From: Flavobacteriaceae bacterium MAR_2010_188
Lineage (GTDB): Bacteria > Bacteroidota > Bacteroidia > Flavobacteriales > Flavobacteriaceae
Length of the DNA: 64,000 bases
Direction: 5' to 3'
Assembly: GCA_900104375.1 (NCBI GenBank)
Contig: LT629302.1
Span: 1,054,001 to 1,118,000 of the forward strand
Shown piece after piece: positions 44,129-53,909 of the stretch (within the stretch, counting starts at the first letter, position 1; each line of letters starts with the position of its first letter). The notes beneath the pieces are model-generated. The model had not been told where the DNA came from. It searched no databases and was given only the letters and a program-made list of their open reading frames with translations. Made by a program: the position numbers and the translations under genes.

Positions 44129-46984
44129 ATGAGAAATCTTATTATTTATTCACTTTTTTTCCTTTTCGTTACTATAGGATTTGGACAACAGCTTCCTTTT
44201 AAAACTTTTACCACACAAGACGGATTAATACATTCTAATATAACGGCTCTTGCAGAGGACTCTAAAGGTCTTCTTTGGATCGGCACTCCTTTTGGACTGA
44301 ACTGGTTTGACGGAAATAGATTTTATGAACCTCCACTTAAAGCTCATACAGGACAGTTATTTATCACAAAATTCTATAAAGACCCCAATGGTTCTATGTG
44401 GGTCCTCACGTTTTACAATGGTATCTATAAATTTTCGGAAGGGCAGTTCCTCAATTTTTTGCCAGAACCATTAACATTGGCCTCCAATAGTAACAATGTT
44501 TTTGACATGCTTCAATATAGCTCTCAGCGTTATGTCGTCGCTACCGATAAGGATCTGCTTTGGTTCAATGGTACAAGCTTCTCTCCTTTTATCTATGAAG
44601 GCAGCCAAATTAAGGGTCCTTTTAATTTTGTTGAAAAATTAAAAGATGGATCCATGTTGATAGGTGTCGATCAGGGCTTATGCTACCTAAAATTAGAAAA
44701 GGGCATTTTCAGCTCTCAAATGATTCTAGGACCCCATATTATAAATGGTATAGCCGTTGAAAGCCAAGCAATATACCTAGCTACTGCTCAGGGCATATAT
44801 ACCTATAAAACTATTTATGATCTGCTCCAAAATAAACCTAAAATATTTTTGAAGGATACTAATGTTAATGCTGTATTTACATTTAAAGCGGATTTATGGT
44901 TTATCTCCGACAGAGTACATCGCCTCCATAATAATGAATTATTACATTATGAACCTCATCAAGGTGCACCTCAAAATGTAAGTTCCATATTTGTCGATTC
45001 GGAAAGTATAGTTTGGTTTGCTACTAAAAATGGATTGACCCGACTTGTGAATGAGAAATATGTTTTTTATGACCTTAATCATAAGGTAACTAACGCCATG
45101 ACAATCTGTTTAGGATTGGATAATGAAAAAAATATTTGGTTAGGAAATTATGAAGGTTTAGCAAAGGTTGATAGTACCAAAATAACTGAATATATTTTTT
45201 TTAATAACGAAAAGTTGGGATATACGACTTGGATATTACGAACTAAAAATGGAAAGATGTTATCTGGCACCGAAGCTGGGGTAATGGAAATGGGAAGAAA
45301 TGGATTATCTAAGATTACTTCATTAAAAACCACCAAGGCATTTGAAGACATAGATGGTACTCTTTGGATCGGAACTTCAAAAGGTATAATATATACCTTA
45401 AAAGATAAAGAAATTAAGCCCATGGCTCTCTCCGATACATTATCAGATTATATTGATGGGATTGCAGTAGACCGAAACCACCAGCTATGGATCGGTTATA
45501 GAGGGTATGGCGTGAGAAAATTTCGGATAAAGAAAAATATGGCTTATTTGATCCAAGAATATTCGAATGCAACACGATTTAAGGATATTAGAGTGAGGTC
45601 ATCGTCCATTGATCCTCAAGGCAACATTCTATTCGGAACCCGTACCAATGGGATCTACATCTTTGATCCGGACACTGATATAAACTGGCATATAAATACA
45701 TCCCAGGGATTGAGTGCCAACTGGGTCAAAAGTATCAGTTTTGATGAAAAAGGACATATATATTTAGCTACGAACAAGGGTGTCAATTGGTTTAAGACAA
45801 ATAGCTATGGAAAACCCAATATCCAGCGATTGTCGCTTACCCACGATTACGGTTTGGACGACTCAAATGATGTTCTTAGCGATAAGGATATGATTTTAAT
45901 CGCTAACGATGCAGGATTTATTAAATATCAAAAGGATACAATCCTGGATAAAAAGGGATCTGCCGTCTTGTTTACTCAATTACGGATAAATGGCAAAATA
46001 GATTCTAGTTTTGTCCCATTTTCGCAAAAAATTCCAACTAAAAAATTGGCCCATAACCAAAACATCATTGAAATTGAGTTTACAGCTATCAACAAAAGAA
46101 GTGAAGATATAAGCTATACCTATTTTTTGGAAGGACAGGATAAGGATTGGTGCTTACCAACAAAAAGAAATTTTATTAGCTATAACCTTCCCCCCAATAC
46201 CTATACCCTAAAAATAAAGACAGTTGACCAAGATGGCGATATGGCCCTCCCCCCTGCCACCTTTGGTTTTTTAATCTCGCCACCTTTTTGGAAAACCTCT
46301 TGGTTCCTTTTAATCATAGTTGGATTACTATCGTTTGGTTTATATATTCTATATCGATTTCGTATTAATAACTTAAGGAGAACCTATGAAATTAGAAGGC
46401 GTATCTCAAATGATCTGCATGATGATATTGGATCAACCTTAAGTTCCATTAATATTTTAAGTGAGATGGCGCTTCAAAACCGAGAACTAAAAACCTCTAG
46501 AGGAATGGTAAAAGAAATCAAGGACAATACTGCAGCCATAATGGATAGAATGGACGATATTATATGGAGCATTAATCCAAAAAACGATCAATTGCAAGGG
46601 CTGATGATTCGGATTAAAAGGTTTGCAGGGCTTGTATTTGACGCGAAAGGAATTGATTATTCTTTTGAGATTCAAGAAGAAACTAACATGGCAAATCTTA
46701 CCATGCCATATCGCCAAAATGTTTATTTAATATTTAAAGAGTCCATTATAAATATTGCTAAACATTCCTGCTGTACCTATGTCACCATTAAGATTACTTA
46801 TTCCAAAGGATTTCTCATGGCAGTAATTACGGATAACGGAATAGGTTTTGATCTGGAAGGAAAATTTCTTGGCAACGGCCTGCATAGCATTAAAGATAGG
46901 GCAAATGCAATCCATGCTACCTTAAATGTTGAATCGAAAATGGGAATGGGAACCAAAATCACACTTTTATCAAAAATGAAATAA
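44129..46984 (+). CDS. Two-component propeller sensor histidine kinase
   Basis: The 951-residue protein has a signal peptide (about 1-20, GFGQ), an N-terminal periplasmic double beta-propeller built from two-component-regulator repeats (LLWIGTPFGLNWF and similar, about 25-610), a Y_Y_Y domain near 640-720, a membrane helix at about 730-750 and a HisKA_3-type kinase with the phospho-His H764 (NDLHDDIGSTLSS) and a HATPase domain (about 850-950, NGIGFD). It senses an external signal and phosphorylates the response regulator encoded 42 bases downstream. Confidence 0.92.
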   Translation: MRNLIIYSLFFLFVTIGFGQQLPFKTFTTQDGLIHSNITALAEDSKGLLWIGTPFGLNWFDGNRFYEPPLKAHTGQLFITKFYKDPNGSMWVLTFYNGIYKFSEGQFLNFLPEPLTLASNSNNVFDMLQYSSQRYVVATDKDLLWFNGTSFSPFIYEGSQIKGPFNFVEKLKDGSMLIGVDQGLCYLKLEKGIFSSQMILGPHIINGIAVESQAIYLATAQGIYTYKTIYDLLQNKPKIFLKDTNVNAVFTFKADLWFISDRVHRLHNNELLHYEPHQGAPQNVSSIFVDSESIVWFATKNGLTRLVNEKYVFYDLNHKVTNAMTICLGLDNEKNIWLGNYEGLAKVDSTKITEYIFFNNEKLGYTTWILRTKNGKMLSGTEAGVMEMGRNGLSKITSLKTTKAFEDIDGTLWIGTSKGIIYTLKDKEIKPMALSDTLSDYIDGIAVDRNHQLWIGYRGYGVRKFRIKKNMAYLIQEYSNATRFKDIRVRSSSIDPQGNILFGTRTNGIYIFDPDTDINWHINTSQGLSANWVKSISFDEKGHIYLATNKGVNWFKTNSYGKPNIQRLSLTHDYGLDDSNDVLSDKDMILIANDAGFIKYQKDTILDKKGSAVLFTQLRINGKIDSSFVPFSQKIPTKKLAHNQNIIEIEFTAINKRSEDISYTYFLEGQDKDWCLPTKRNFISYNLPPNTYTLKIKTVDQDGDMALPPATFGFLISPPFWKTSWFLLIIVGLLSFGLYILYRFRINNLRRTYEIRRRISNDLHDDIGSTLSSINILSEMALQNRELKTSRGMVKEIKDNTAAIMDRMDDIIWSINPKNDQLQGLMIRIKRFAGLVFDAKGIDYSFEIQEETNMANLTMPYRQNVYLIFKESIINIAKHSCCTYVTIKITYSKGFLMAVITDNGIGFDLEGKFLGNGLHSIKDRANAIHATLNVESKMGMGTKITLLSKMK

Positions 46985-47026
46985 ATATCCTATAAGGTTT
47001 TTGGTTTAAATACAGATCTTTAAAGT

Positions 47027-47650
47027 ATGATCAAAATCGCAATCATAGAAGACAACGAATCGTTACGCCTCAATTTAATAAAGTTGTTCGAGAGCACAAC
47101 TGATATAAAATGTGTATTACAGTTGGTAAATCTCTTTAATGTCATTAGTGAATTAAGATTTAACCCACCCGATATTATTTTAATGGATATTGGTTTGCCC
47201 AATATCAATGGCATTGAAGGGGTAAGGACGGTAAAATCCCATTATCCTAAGATAGAAATATTGATGTTCACCGTATTTGAAGATGACGATAAAATATTCG
47301 AGGCCATTAAATATGGGGCATCGGGCTATTTATTAAAAAAAACACCACCTATGGAAATTATTTCGGCCATAAGGGATCTCTATAACGGAGGAGCGCCAAT
47401 GAGTCCCAGTATTGCCCGTAAGGTGGTTACAGCCTTTCAAACCCGTCCTCAAAGCTCTAAAGAAACATATAAACTCACCACACGAGAATATGAAGTTCTA
47501 CATTCTTTGGTAGATGGTTTAAGTTATAAGAAGATCGCAGAAAAATATTGCATTAGTATCTCTACCATACGAAGCCATATTTGTAACATTTATGAAAAAT
47601 TACATGTCCATTCTCGGGCTGAGGCGGTAGCAAAATTACTTCGCAAATAG
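47027..47650 (+). CDS. NarL/FixJ (LuxR-type) response regulator
   Basis: The 207-residue protein has a receiver domain with D9-type acidic pocket (IIEDN), phospho-acceptor D54 (ILMDIGLPN), T and K of the switch (K in GYLLKKTPP) and a C-terminal LuxR helix-turn-helix (TTREYEVLHSLVDGLSYKKIA...). It is the cognate partner of the upstream HisKA_3 kinase. Targets are unknown; the OmpA-like gene downstream is a candidate. Confidence 0.94.
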   Translation: MIKIAIIEDNESLRLNLIKLFESTTDIKCVLQLVNLFNVISELRFNPPDIILMDIGLPNINGIEGVRTVKSHYPKIEILMFTVFEDDDKIFEAIKYGASGYLLKKTPPMEIISAIRDLYNGGAPMSPSIARKVVTAFQTRPQSSKETYKLTTREYEVLHSLVDGLSYKKIAEKYCISISTIRSHICNIYEKLHVHSRAEAVAKLLRK

Positions 47651-47790
47651 AACAAAATTCCAAAAAATCAGATATTTATCTAGCTCTCTCCTTTTTGAGG
47701 TTTTCTAACTTTAATGAAAGTATTGCCTGTTATCAAACGGCTTTTACTATTAAATAGAACATCATTGTAATCAATTAACATTTAGTAAAT

Positions 47791-49077
47791 ATGAAAACTT
47801 TAAAAGCAACTTTAATTATCTTGATATTAATTGTAGCGACCGCCAATAGTGACGCCCAAATTTTAAAAAATATTGGTGATAAGGCCAAACAAAAGGTAAT
47901 GCAGAGAGGGGAAAATAAGGTAGACCAGGGAATCGACAAGGGTTTAGACGGAATAGAGGAAGAAATGCGTAGAAAAGACCAAAATGATAATAAAGAGACC
48001 CCTATCGAAGACCACAATACTACAGTGAGCAATGAAAATTTTACTTACAACTCCAAGTACGATTTTATCCCAGGGGAAACGTTATTGGCCGTTGAGGATT
48101 TTTCTCAGGAAGAGATAGGGAATTTTCCTGGAAGATGGCAGACCAACGCAACCGCCGAAATTGTGAGTTTAAACGATTCTGACGGAACTTGGCTAAAGAT
48201 TAATAAAGAAGGCGTTTTTTATCCAGAATTCATCGCGGATCTGCCACAAAATTTTACACTTGAGTTTGATCTGGGCGTAAATAAAAATTGGTATGGAAGT
48301 TACTTGGCCGTTAATATTGCAAAGTTGAATTCTCCAACTGATTATCTAGATTATTATCATTACGTAAATTGGAAAGGAAATTATGCAATCCACTTGCAGT
48401 TTAAACCTGCCATTACCGACCGCTTTTCAGGAATGTCTAAGTTACAAGCGAGTTACGACGGAAATTATATTATTAGTAATGATGTGGAATTTAATGTGTG
48501 GAACAATACAGACCGAAATATTGCACACATTTCGTTATGGCGCCAAGAACAGAGATTAAGGGTTTATCTAAATGGAGAAAAAATTTGGGATCTTCCCAAG
48601 GCATTTGATGCCACTAGCGACTTTAATGGGATTACCTTTGCCCAATATGCTTCCAATCAACCAGACGATTTTTTTCTTTTAAGCAATATAAAACTTGCTG
48701 TTGGGAAAGCAGATACCCGAAATAAATTAATCTCCGAAGGTAAGTTTGTGACCCACGGAATCCTTTTCGATGTAAACAGTGATCGCATTAAACCCCAGTC
48801 TGAAGGGATTTTAAAAGAAATTGCTTCAATTATGAAAGATAATAAGGATTATAAATACCACATAATCGGTCATACCGATGCTGATGGTGACGATAGATCA
48901 AATTTGCTGTTGTCAGAAAGACGAGCCATTTCTGTGAAGAACTATCTTGTCGATAAATTTGGTATTCCTAGTGAAAACCTAGATATTGAAGGCAAAGGAG
49001 AATCAGAGTTGTTGGATAGGTCTAATACACCTGAATCTAAAGCACTTAATAGAAGAGTAGAATTTATTAAACTGTAA
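47791..49077 (+). CDS. OmpA family protein with carbohydrate-binding-like domain
   Basis: The 428-residue protein has a signal peptide (about 1-22, SDAQ), a charged linker, a jelly-roll (LamG/CBM-like) domain at about 85-300 and a C-terminal OmpA peptidoglycan-binding domain (about 315-425) with the IGHTDADGDDRSNLLLSERRA motif. It anchors the outer membrane to the cell wall and may bind glycans. It follows the two-component pair by 140 bases and is followed by a terminator. Confidence 0.88.
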   Translation: MKTLKATLIILILIVATANSDAQILKNIGDKAKQKVMQRGENKVDQGIDKGLDGIEEEMRRKDQNDNKETPIEDHNTTVSNENFTYNSKYDFIPGETLLAVEDFSQEEIGNFPGRWQTNATAEIVSLNDSDGTWLKINKEGVFYPEFIADLPQNFTLEFDLGVNKNWYGSYLAVNIAKLNSPTDYLDYYHYVNWKGNYAIHLQFKPAITDRFSGMSKLQASYDGNYIISNDVEFNVWNNTDRNIAHISLWRQEQRLRVYLNGEKIWDLPKAFDATSDFNGITFAQYASNQPDDFFLLSNIKLAVGKADTRNKLISEGKFVTHGILFDVNSDRIKPQSEGILKEIASIMKDNKDYKYHIIGHTDADGDDRSNLLLSERRAISVKNYLVDKFGIPSENLDIEGKGESELLDRSNTPESKALNRRVEFIKL

Positions 49078-49113
49078 TATTAACTATAAATACTGTGATA
49101 AATCAAAAGTATT

Positions 49114-49145
49114 AAAAAACCGCCTTTTTAAGAGGCGGTTTTTTT
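49114..49145. terminator. Terminator after OmpA-like gene
   Basis: Arms AAAAAACCGCCT and AGGCGGTTTTTT around a 7-base loop, then T run. It lies between convergent genes and works on both strands. Confidence 0.9.
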
Positions 49146-49158
49146 AATTTCCTTATCC

Positions 49159-49764
49159 TTAATTTCCCATGCAGTACCAATTACTACTTAATTCTCCTGT
49201 TTTTGGATTTTTCTTTATAACATGCCGGGCCACTAATTGTTCGCCTGTAGCTATATTTTTTAAAACAACAGTACCCTGGTGTATATAAATTTTACCACTT
49301 GTACTGCCCACGGGTACGCCCCCTGCATTAAATACAGGATCAGTAACGACAAACATTTCGGCCCCTGCCACTACAGTATATTCGGTTCCTGGTGCAAGCC
49401 CTGACTGCACATTTCCTAAACCTAAGGCATCAAGACCCTTTATCGACCAATGTCTCGTATAATGTTCGGTTCCATTGTTATCTGTAAATCGGTTTACCTT
49501 GTTTTCGACAGTGCCAAAAAAACGGATACTTTCACCCCAACAATATTCTACAGCAGCTACAGCTGAAAAACTACCCGTGGTAATGTCCGTGCCATTAGTT
49601 CTGCTTCCGAAATTAAGATCAGTTTTCCATTTAATGGGTATCTCAATCGCTAAGTCTTGATTGGGAACATCTAGTTCTTCCTGAGAACAGGAATGGTTAA
49701 ATAACACTACACATATAAGTGCCAAAGTTGTTATTAAATTTTTTGGTTTTTGCATAATTTTCAT
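49159..49764 (-). CDS. Hypothetical lipoprotein
   Basis: The 201-residue protein has a lipoprotein signal (about 1-26, FNHSC with C26) and a beta-rich body. Not recognised. The first methionine may instead be residue 4 (MQKPKN). It ends 14 bases from the terminator shared with the OmpA-like gene. No function is assigned. Confidence 0.7.
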   Translation of the reverse strand: MKIMQKPKNLITTLALICVVLFNHSCSQEELDVPNQDLAIEIPIKWKTDLNFGSRTNGTDITTGSFSAVAAVEYCWGESIRFFGTVENKVNRFTDNNGTEHYTRHWSIKGLDALGLGNVQSGLAPGTEYTVVAGAEMFVVTDPVFNAGGVPVGSTSGKIYIHQGTVVLKNIATGEQLVARHVIKKNPKTGELSSNWYCMGN

Positions 49765-49942
49765 CTTGGTCTTTTTTTTAAGTTAGAGAATATTTCTGTT
49801 TTTTCAATTAATACTCTCTAAGTTAATTAAGCCTAGAAATGAATACAATAGTATGAATATCTGAATTTTAATTGTTCCCATTAAATGCAATTCTGTAATA
49901 CAACAAGAAATCAAGGGATTTAAATATTAAAAAATCTGATCC

Positions 49943-50296
49943 CTATTCTTCAGCCTTTGTAGCAAAAGCTGTTTCGGAAAAAATGATTTGTTTTGGAGTA
50001 AAATCCGCATCCTTCACGATCTTTTTTAACTCTTTTTCTGTAGGTTTCTGGTCGTTAGATACCGAAAAGGTTGCTTCACCTTCTTTTATATCTATTACTA
50101 TATCTTGTGCAGTATTAACTGTAACCAGTTTTTTTTCTAAACCATATGCGCAGAACGGACAAGAAAGCCCATCTACCTCAATTTTAACGTACGCTTTTTC
50201 GGTAGAAGCTTGGGCATAACTGGTTTCTATAGTTGTAATAATGGCGATAATCAATATACTCATTGTCATTGCTGTGGATTTTAATATCTTTTTCAT
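49943..50296 (-). CDS. Heavy-metal-associated domain protein (periplasmic)
   Basis: The 117-residue protein has a signal peptide (about 1-29, SYAQA) and one heavy-metal-associated domain with the motif GLSCPFCAYGLEKKL (CxxC metal site). It probably binds copper, mercury or a similar soft metal in the periplasm, or is a MerP-like carrier. Downstream on the same strand is a tail of an outer membrane protein, suggesting a broken metal-related operon. Confidence 0.83.
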   Translation of the reverse strand: MKKILKSTAMTMSILIIAIITTIETSYAQASTEKAYVKIEVDGLSCPFCAYGLEKKLVTVNTAQDIVIDIKEGEATFSVSNDQKPTEKELKKIVKDADFTPKQIIFSETAFATKAEE

Positions 50297-50408
50297 TTAT
50301 AAATTTTTTTTAGTTCTACTATTATAACGCAACACTCATACCAAGATTTTAAGGTGGGGAAAAAATCTGGTATTGAACGTTGCGCATTTCATGATTGCTT
50401 TAAAAAAT

Positions 50409-50558
50409 CTATATTCTTGTTCCTAATGTATAGATAAATTTGGTTTGCTGAGCATTACGCACATTCTCTATAAAGGGAAGCTGTATTCTGGTTTCAAACA
50501 GTAAACGCCTTCCTGTTATCCATTGTGCCAAAGTATTACGAATCAACTGGTTTTCAAC
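50409..50558 (-). pseudogene. Remnant of an outer membrane protein C-terminus
   Basis: An isolated 49-codon frame (about 50558 to the stop at 50409) reads as the last strands of an outer membrane beta-barrel, ending FIYTLGTRI. An in-frame stop precedes it and there is no start codon. It probably is what remains of a gene once upstream of the HMA gene. The rest of 50297-50642 contains a terminator for the cold shock gene at 50597-50623 and nothing else. Confidence 0.55.
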
Positions 50559-50596
50559 TTATTTTAAGTAGATACAAAAAATTTCATATATCAAAA

Positions 50597-50623
50597 AAAA
50601 ACCACCGTTTCCGATGGTTTTAG
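50597..50623 (-). terminator. Terminator of the cold shock gene
   Basis: Arms AAAACCACCG and CGATGGTTTT with one mismatch and a T run on the minus strand, 20 bases after the cold shock stop. Confidence 0.6.
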
Positions 50624-50642
50624 ACTATAGGAGTTTCGGCAA

Positions 50643-50885
50643 TTAAACCAAACTCACTTTTACGGCACTAAGGCCTTTATCTCCTTTTTCAACATCAAAT
50701 TTCACATGGTCATTCTCCTTAATGTCGTCGATAAGATTGGTCGAGTGAACAAAGATTTCTTCATTAGAATCCTTCATTGTTATAAAACCAAAACCTTTGG
50801 CGTTATTAAAAAATTTTACGGTACCTTCTTTCATTACTTCTGTTTTATTACTATTGATTAATCTATTTATAAGTGCTTTTATCAT
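50643..50885 (-). CDS. Cold shock protein, possibly with N-terminal extension
   Basis: The cold shock domain has RNP1 KGFGFI and RNP2 EIFVHS. From the first ATG the product is 80 residues; from M18 (50834) it is 63, the usual length. The extra 17 residues (MIKALINRLINSNKTEV) are atypical, so M18 is the likelier start. It lies 12 bases after the desaturase gene on the same strand (63 if the short start is used), which links it to a cold response. Confidence 0.88.
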   Translation of the reverse strand: MIKALINRLINSNKTEVMKEGTVKFFNNAKGFGFITMKDSNEEIFVHSTNLIDDIKENDHVKFDVEKGDKGLSAVKVSLV

Positions 50886-50897
50886 AATTATTGGATT

Positions 50898-52001
50898 TTA
50901 ATTTTTAACAGGTTGCAGATAGCAATCATTGCCCAATACTTTCAGCATTTTGGTGTGGGCAACTATGGCTTCTGCAAAGGTTTTCTTCACATTGTAGGGT
51001 AATCCAAATTCCTTGGCAGTTTCTGAAACTATTTTAGTAAGATTTTTATAATGTATATGGCAAACATCAGGAAGCACATGGTGTTCCACTTGATAATTTA
51101 GTCCGCCCAACAACCAAAATAAAACCCCGCTATTGGGAGCAAAGTTAGTTGTGGTTGCAAATTGATGACCGTACCAATCGTCGTTCATCATCCCATCTTT
51201 ATCTGGCAAAGGAAAATTATTATCTGGCATTATATGAGCAACTTGAAAAACAACACTTACCAAAAGACCTGTGATGAAATGCATGCTCAAGAATGCTAAA
51301 AGAATAATCCACCAAGCTATGGGTATCATAATCATCGGCAAAATTAGTGCGTATGTGTAATACAATAATTTCCATGCAATCATTCCGACCAACTCCTTAT
51401 TATATTCCTGTTCTTGATTAAAAAATCCCATGTTCTTAAAGCGCTTTAATCGCACAAAGTCTTTGGTGGTAATCCATGAAATGGTCGATATTCCATAAAA
51501 GAACCAGACATAAATATGCTGGAATTTATGTAACCAATAATGTTTTGCATGCGGTGAAAACCTCAGAAAAAATGGAGCGTTAATATCGTCATCCGCATCA
51601 TCAATATTAGTATAAGTGTGGTGCAGAACATTATGTTGAATTTTCCAAATGCTGGCATTGGCGCCGATAAGGTTAAAGGTATAGCCTAGCAGTGTATTTA
51701 CTTTTTTATTTTTTGAATATGAGCCGTGAATGGCATCATGCATAATTCCCATTCCGATACCTGCCATTCCAAAACCACTGATTACATAAAGTAAAAACAA
51801 TAGCCAGTTAGAAGTTACCACCCCAGAGCTTAGTGTGATTAATGGAAGGAAAAACAAAGTCAGCATAATCACAGTTTTTGTGACCATTGAAGCATTTGCG
51901 TTTCTACTTTTATTATTGCTTTTAAAGTAATGGCTAACTCGACTTCGAAGCGTTTTAGAAAAGTCGGAGTTCTTAGCTCGCGAAAATTTGGGATTATCCA
52001 T
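50898..52001 (-). CDS. Fatty acid desaturase (front-end/acyl-lipid type)
   Basis: The 367-residue protein has histidine boxes HDAIH (88-92), HNVLHH (123-128) and QVEHH in the last fifth, with about four membrane segments. The QxxHH third box marks the front-end or acyl-lipid class, distinct from the delta-9 type at 41929. It should raise membrane unsaturation. The downstream cold shock gene suggests induction by cold. Confidence 0.92.
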   Translation of the reverse strand: MDNPKFSRAKNSDFSKTLRSRVSHYFKSNNKSRNANASMVTKTVIMLTLFFLPLITLSSGVVTSNWLLFLLYVISGFGMAGIGMGIMHDAIHGSYSKNKKVNTLLGYTFNLIGANASIWKIQHNVLHHTYTNIDDADDDINAPFFLRFSPHAKHYWLHKFQHIYVWFFYGISTISWITTKDFVRLKRFKNMGFFNQEQEYNKELVGMIAWKLLYYTYALILPMIMIPIAWWIILLAFLSMHFITGLLVSVVFQVAHIMPDNNFPLPDKDGMMNDDWYGHQFATTTNFAPNSGVLFWLLGGLNYQVEHHVLPDVCHIHYKNLTKIVSETAKEFGLPYNVKKTFAEAIVAHTKMLKVLGNDCYLQPVKN

Positions 52002-52331
52002 ACTGTACTGTAAATATTTAAAAAGTTCGATACTATGTCAGAACCAATTATATAGATACAGTAAGAGAATGTGCTTAACTTTTAAGCTTTCAGATAGTGT
52101 ATGCAGACGTTTGAGACTGTACTTATTAATGATTTAGAGAGAGCAGTGGTTTCTTTAAAATTTGGAAGAAATTAAAAAAAGAAAAGCCTTCAAAAGCACA
52201 TTCCGGTGAATATAGGTTAATTAAACCGAGAGAGTTCATTATAAAGGTTAAATAAACAATAGTCTTTAAATAAAAGTATTGTAAAACATCTATCTATTTT
52301 ACGAGTTAATTGATCTTATGTGGAATTTGAT
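52002..52331. other. Intergenic region with short remnant frame
   Basis: A minor frame without a start codon (about 52148-52255) reads WKKLKKEKPSKAHSGEYRL then ends KPREFIIKVK; it may be part of a small protein or a remnant, not identified. No strong promoter is seen here. Confidence 0.25.
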
Positions 52332-53204
52332 TCAATTTTGCTGCTCCACCTCTAACTTATAACCAATCCCATGGACATTGGTAATTTTGATTGTGTCGTC
52401 TTCGGCAAATTTTTTACGAAGTTTGGAGATATACGTATCGAGACTTCTACCAACAAAAACGCCATTATCTTCCCAGACTCGTTTGCTGAGTTCTTCACGT
52501 TTTACTATTTGATTAATGTTTTCAACCAAAATTATTAGAAGTTCATTCTCTTTATTGGATAGATTTATTTCCTTGCCCGCTCGGACTAATTTACTCTGTT
52601 CTTGAAAATATATATAACTGCCAATTGAAAAGTAATCTTCAATTATGGGAATTTCCAAAATTGGTCGTTTCCTTTTAAACATCCCGAAAACTACAAACCC
52701 GAAAATACCAAAGACCGAAATATAGAGTATGGGTTTACTTGCTAATGAATTGCCCTTTTCTTGGGTGAATCTTACTGTGATTTGATAGCAATCCTTATCT
52801 AGTGGTCTTCCAAGGCAAGGGATAATATTATCGCTATTATTCGATTTTATTTCAAAACTGTGGACTGTTTGGTGAGACTTGCAATCGATGACTTCTACCC
52901 TATAGGATTCTGGTAAATTTGATTTTCTAAAACTCCTGGAAAAAATCTCTGCTAAGCTATCTGGCATAAATGCCAAATGTTTTTCAAATGAAAGTTGAAA
53001 TTTATTCTCTTTCAATTCAAGAACCGGCAACACTAACGACGTCGAATCTCCATCTGCCAAGAGCAATTGGTTACCCACATCTCTCAATGAAAGTTTTACT
53101 CGTTCGTTAAAGTCCGCATCAACTTCTTTCTGGGTTGAAAAAATCCAGATTACGAAACTAATTAGTATAAGTCCGCTAAAAGAAAAAAAACCTTGTTTAC
53201 TCAT
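52332..53204 (-). CDS. ToxR-like membrane-bound winged-helix regulator
   Basis: From M25 of the longest frame (ATG at 53204) the protein is 290 residues. Order: membrane helix at 5-23, a periplasmic domain (about 25-157, cysteines 108, 130 and 139), second membrane helix (158-176), then a cytoplasmic Trans_reg_C winged helix (about 205-286, with VGRSLDTYISKLRKKF). There is no receiver domain, so it acts as a one-component membrane sensor. The upstream ATG at 53276 would add 24 residues and blur the first helix. It diverges from the yceI-like gene, a likely target. Confidence 0.85.
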   Translation of the reverse strand: MSKQGFFSFSGLILISFVIWIFSTQKEVDADFNERVKLSLRDVGNQLLLADGDSTSLVLPVLELKENKFQLSFEKHLAFMPDSLAEIFSRSFRKSNLPESYRVEVIDCKSHQTVHSFEIKSNNSDNIIPCLGRPLDKDCYQITVRFTQEKGNSLASKPILYISVFGIFGFVVFGMFKRKRPILEIPIIEDYFSIGSYIYFQEQSKLVRAGKEINLSNKENELLIILVENINQIVKREELSKRVWEDNGVFVGRSLDTYISKLRKKFAEDDTIKITNVHGIGYKLEVEQQN

Positions 53205-53321
53205 AATCAGTGTAAAGTACCCACTTTTATTTGAGATTTGGTAAGGTTTGACACTTCTTTTACATTTTTTTGACATTTGCCTTCTTGCTTTAAAATAGTT
53301 TTATCGAAAAAACAATAGAAC

Positions 53322-53889
53322 ATGAAAACACTCATCATTGCACTCACCAGCATAATAACATTATCAATCAATTTAAACGCACAGGAGCAAATTAAAATCG
53401 ACCCTAAAACAAGTATCATCCACTGGAAGGGTTCTATGGTATTTAGTTTTGGTGGTCACGAAGGAACCGTAAAATTTAATACCGGAAAAGTCTTGAAATC
53501 AAATGGAAAATTAAGTGGGGGGAAACTTTACTATCGACATGAATAGCATAAGAAATAATGATGGTGATTATAATGAAGGCCTCATTGAACATCTAAGCAA
53601 CAAAGATTTTTTTAATGTTTCAGAATTTCCATTGGCAACCTTGGTGATAAAAGATGTGAAATATCGAGAAGATGGTCTAATCGAAACCAAGGCCGATTTA
53701 ACCATTAAAGGCATTAGCAAACCGATTAAATATGTGGCGGAATTTGATGCGAAACAAAATACCTATTCCGCCAAATTTATAATTGATCGCACCGATTGGG
53801 ATATCGTTTACGGCACCAAAGCTACCTTAGACGTAAAGGATTATGCGATTTCTGATGCCATTGAATTTGATGTGCTTCTTAAATTTTAA
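53322..53889 (+). pseudogene. YceI family protein, interrupted by a frameshift
   Basis: Two overlapping frames make one YceI protein: 53322 gives the signal peptide and start of the domain (about 65 residues, ending KLSGG) and the second frame (to 53889) continues NFTIDMNSI and the rest, ending DVLLKF. They meet at a run of six G at 53517-53522. With five G the frame would be continuous (AGT GGG GGA AAC). The gene is thus out of frame in this sequence, either by a sequencing or assembly error, phase variation or a true mutation. YceI proteins bind isoprenoid-type ligands in the periplasm. Confidence 0.85.
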
Positions 53890-53909
53890 ACTATTTAAAC
53901 TAATTTCAA

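Noticed and set aside
44005-44202. Open frame of 65 codons before the propeller kinase
   Set aside because: It overlaps the signal peptide of the kinase in another frame and shows no codon bias or motif.
53207-53419. Open frame of 70 codons on the minus strand
   Set aside because: It is antisense to the yceI start and would run into the ToxR-like gene from a poor start.
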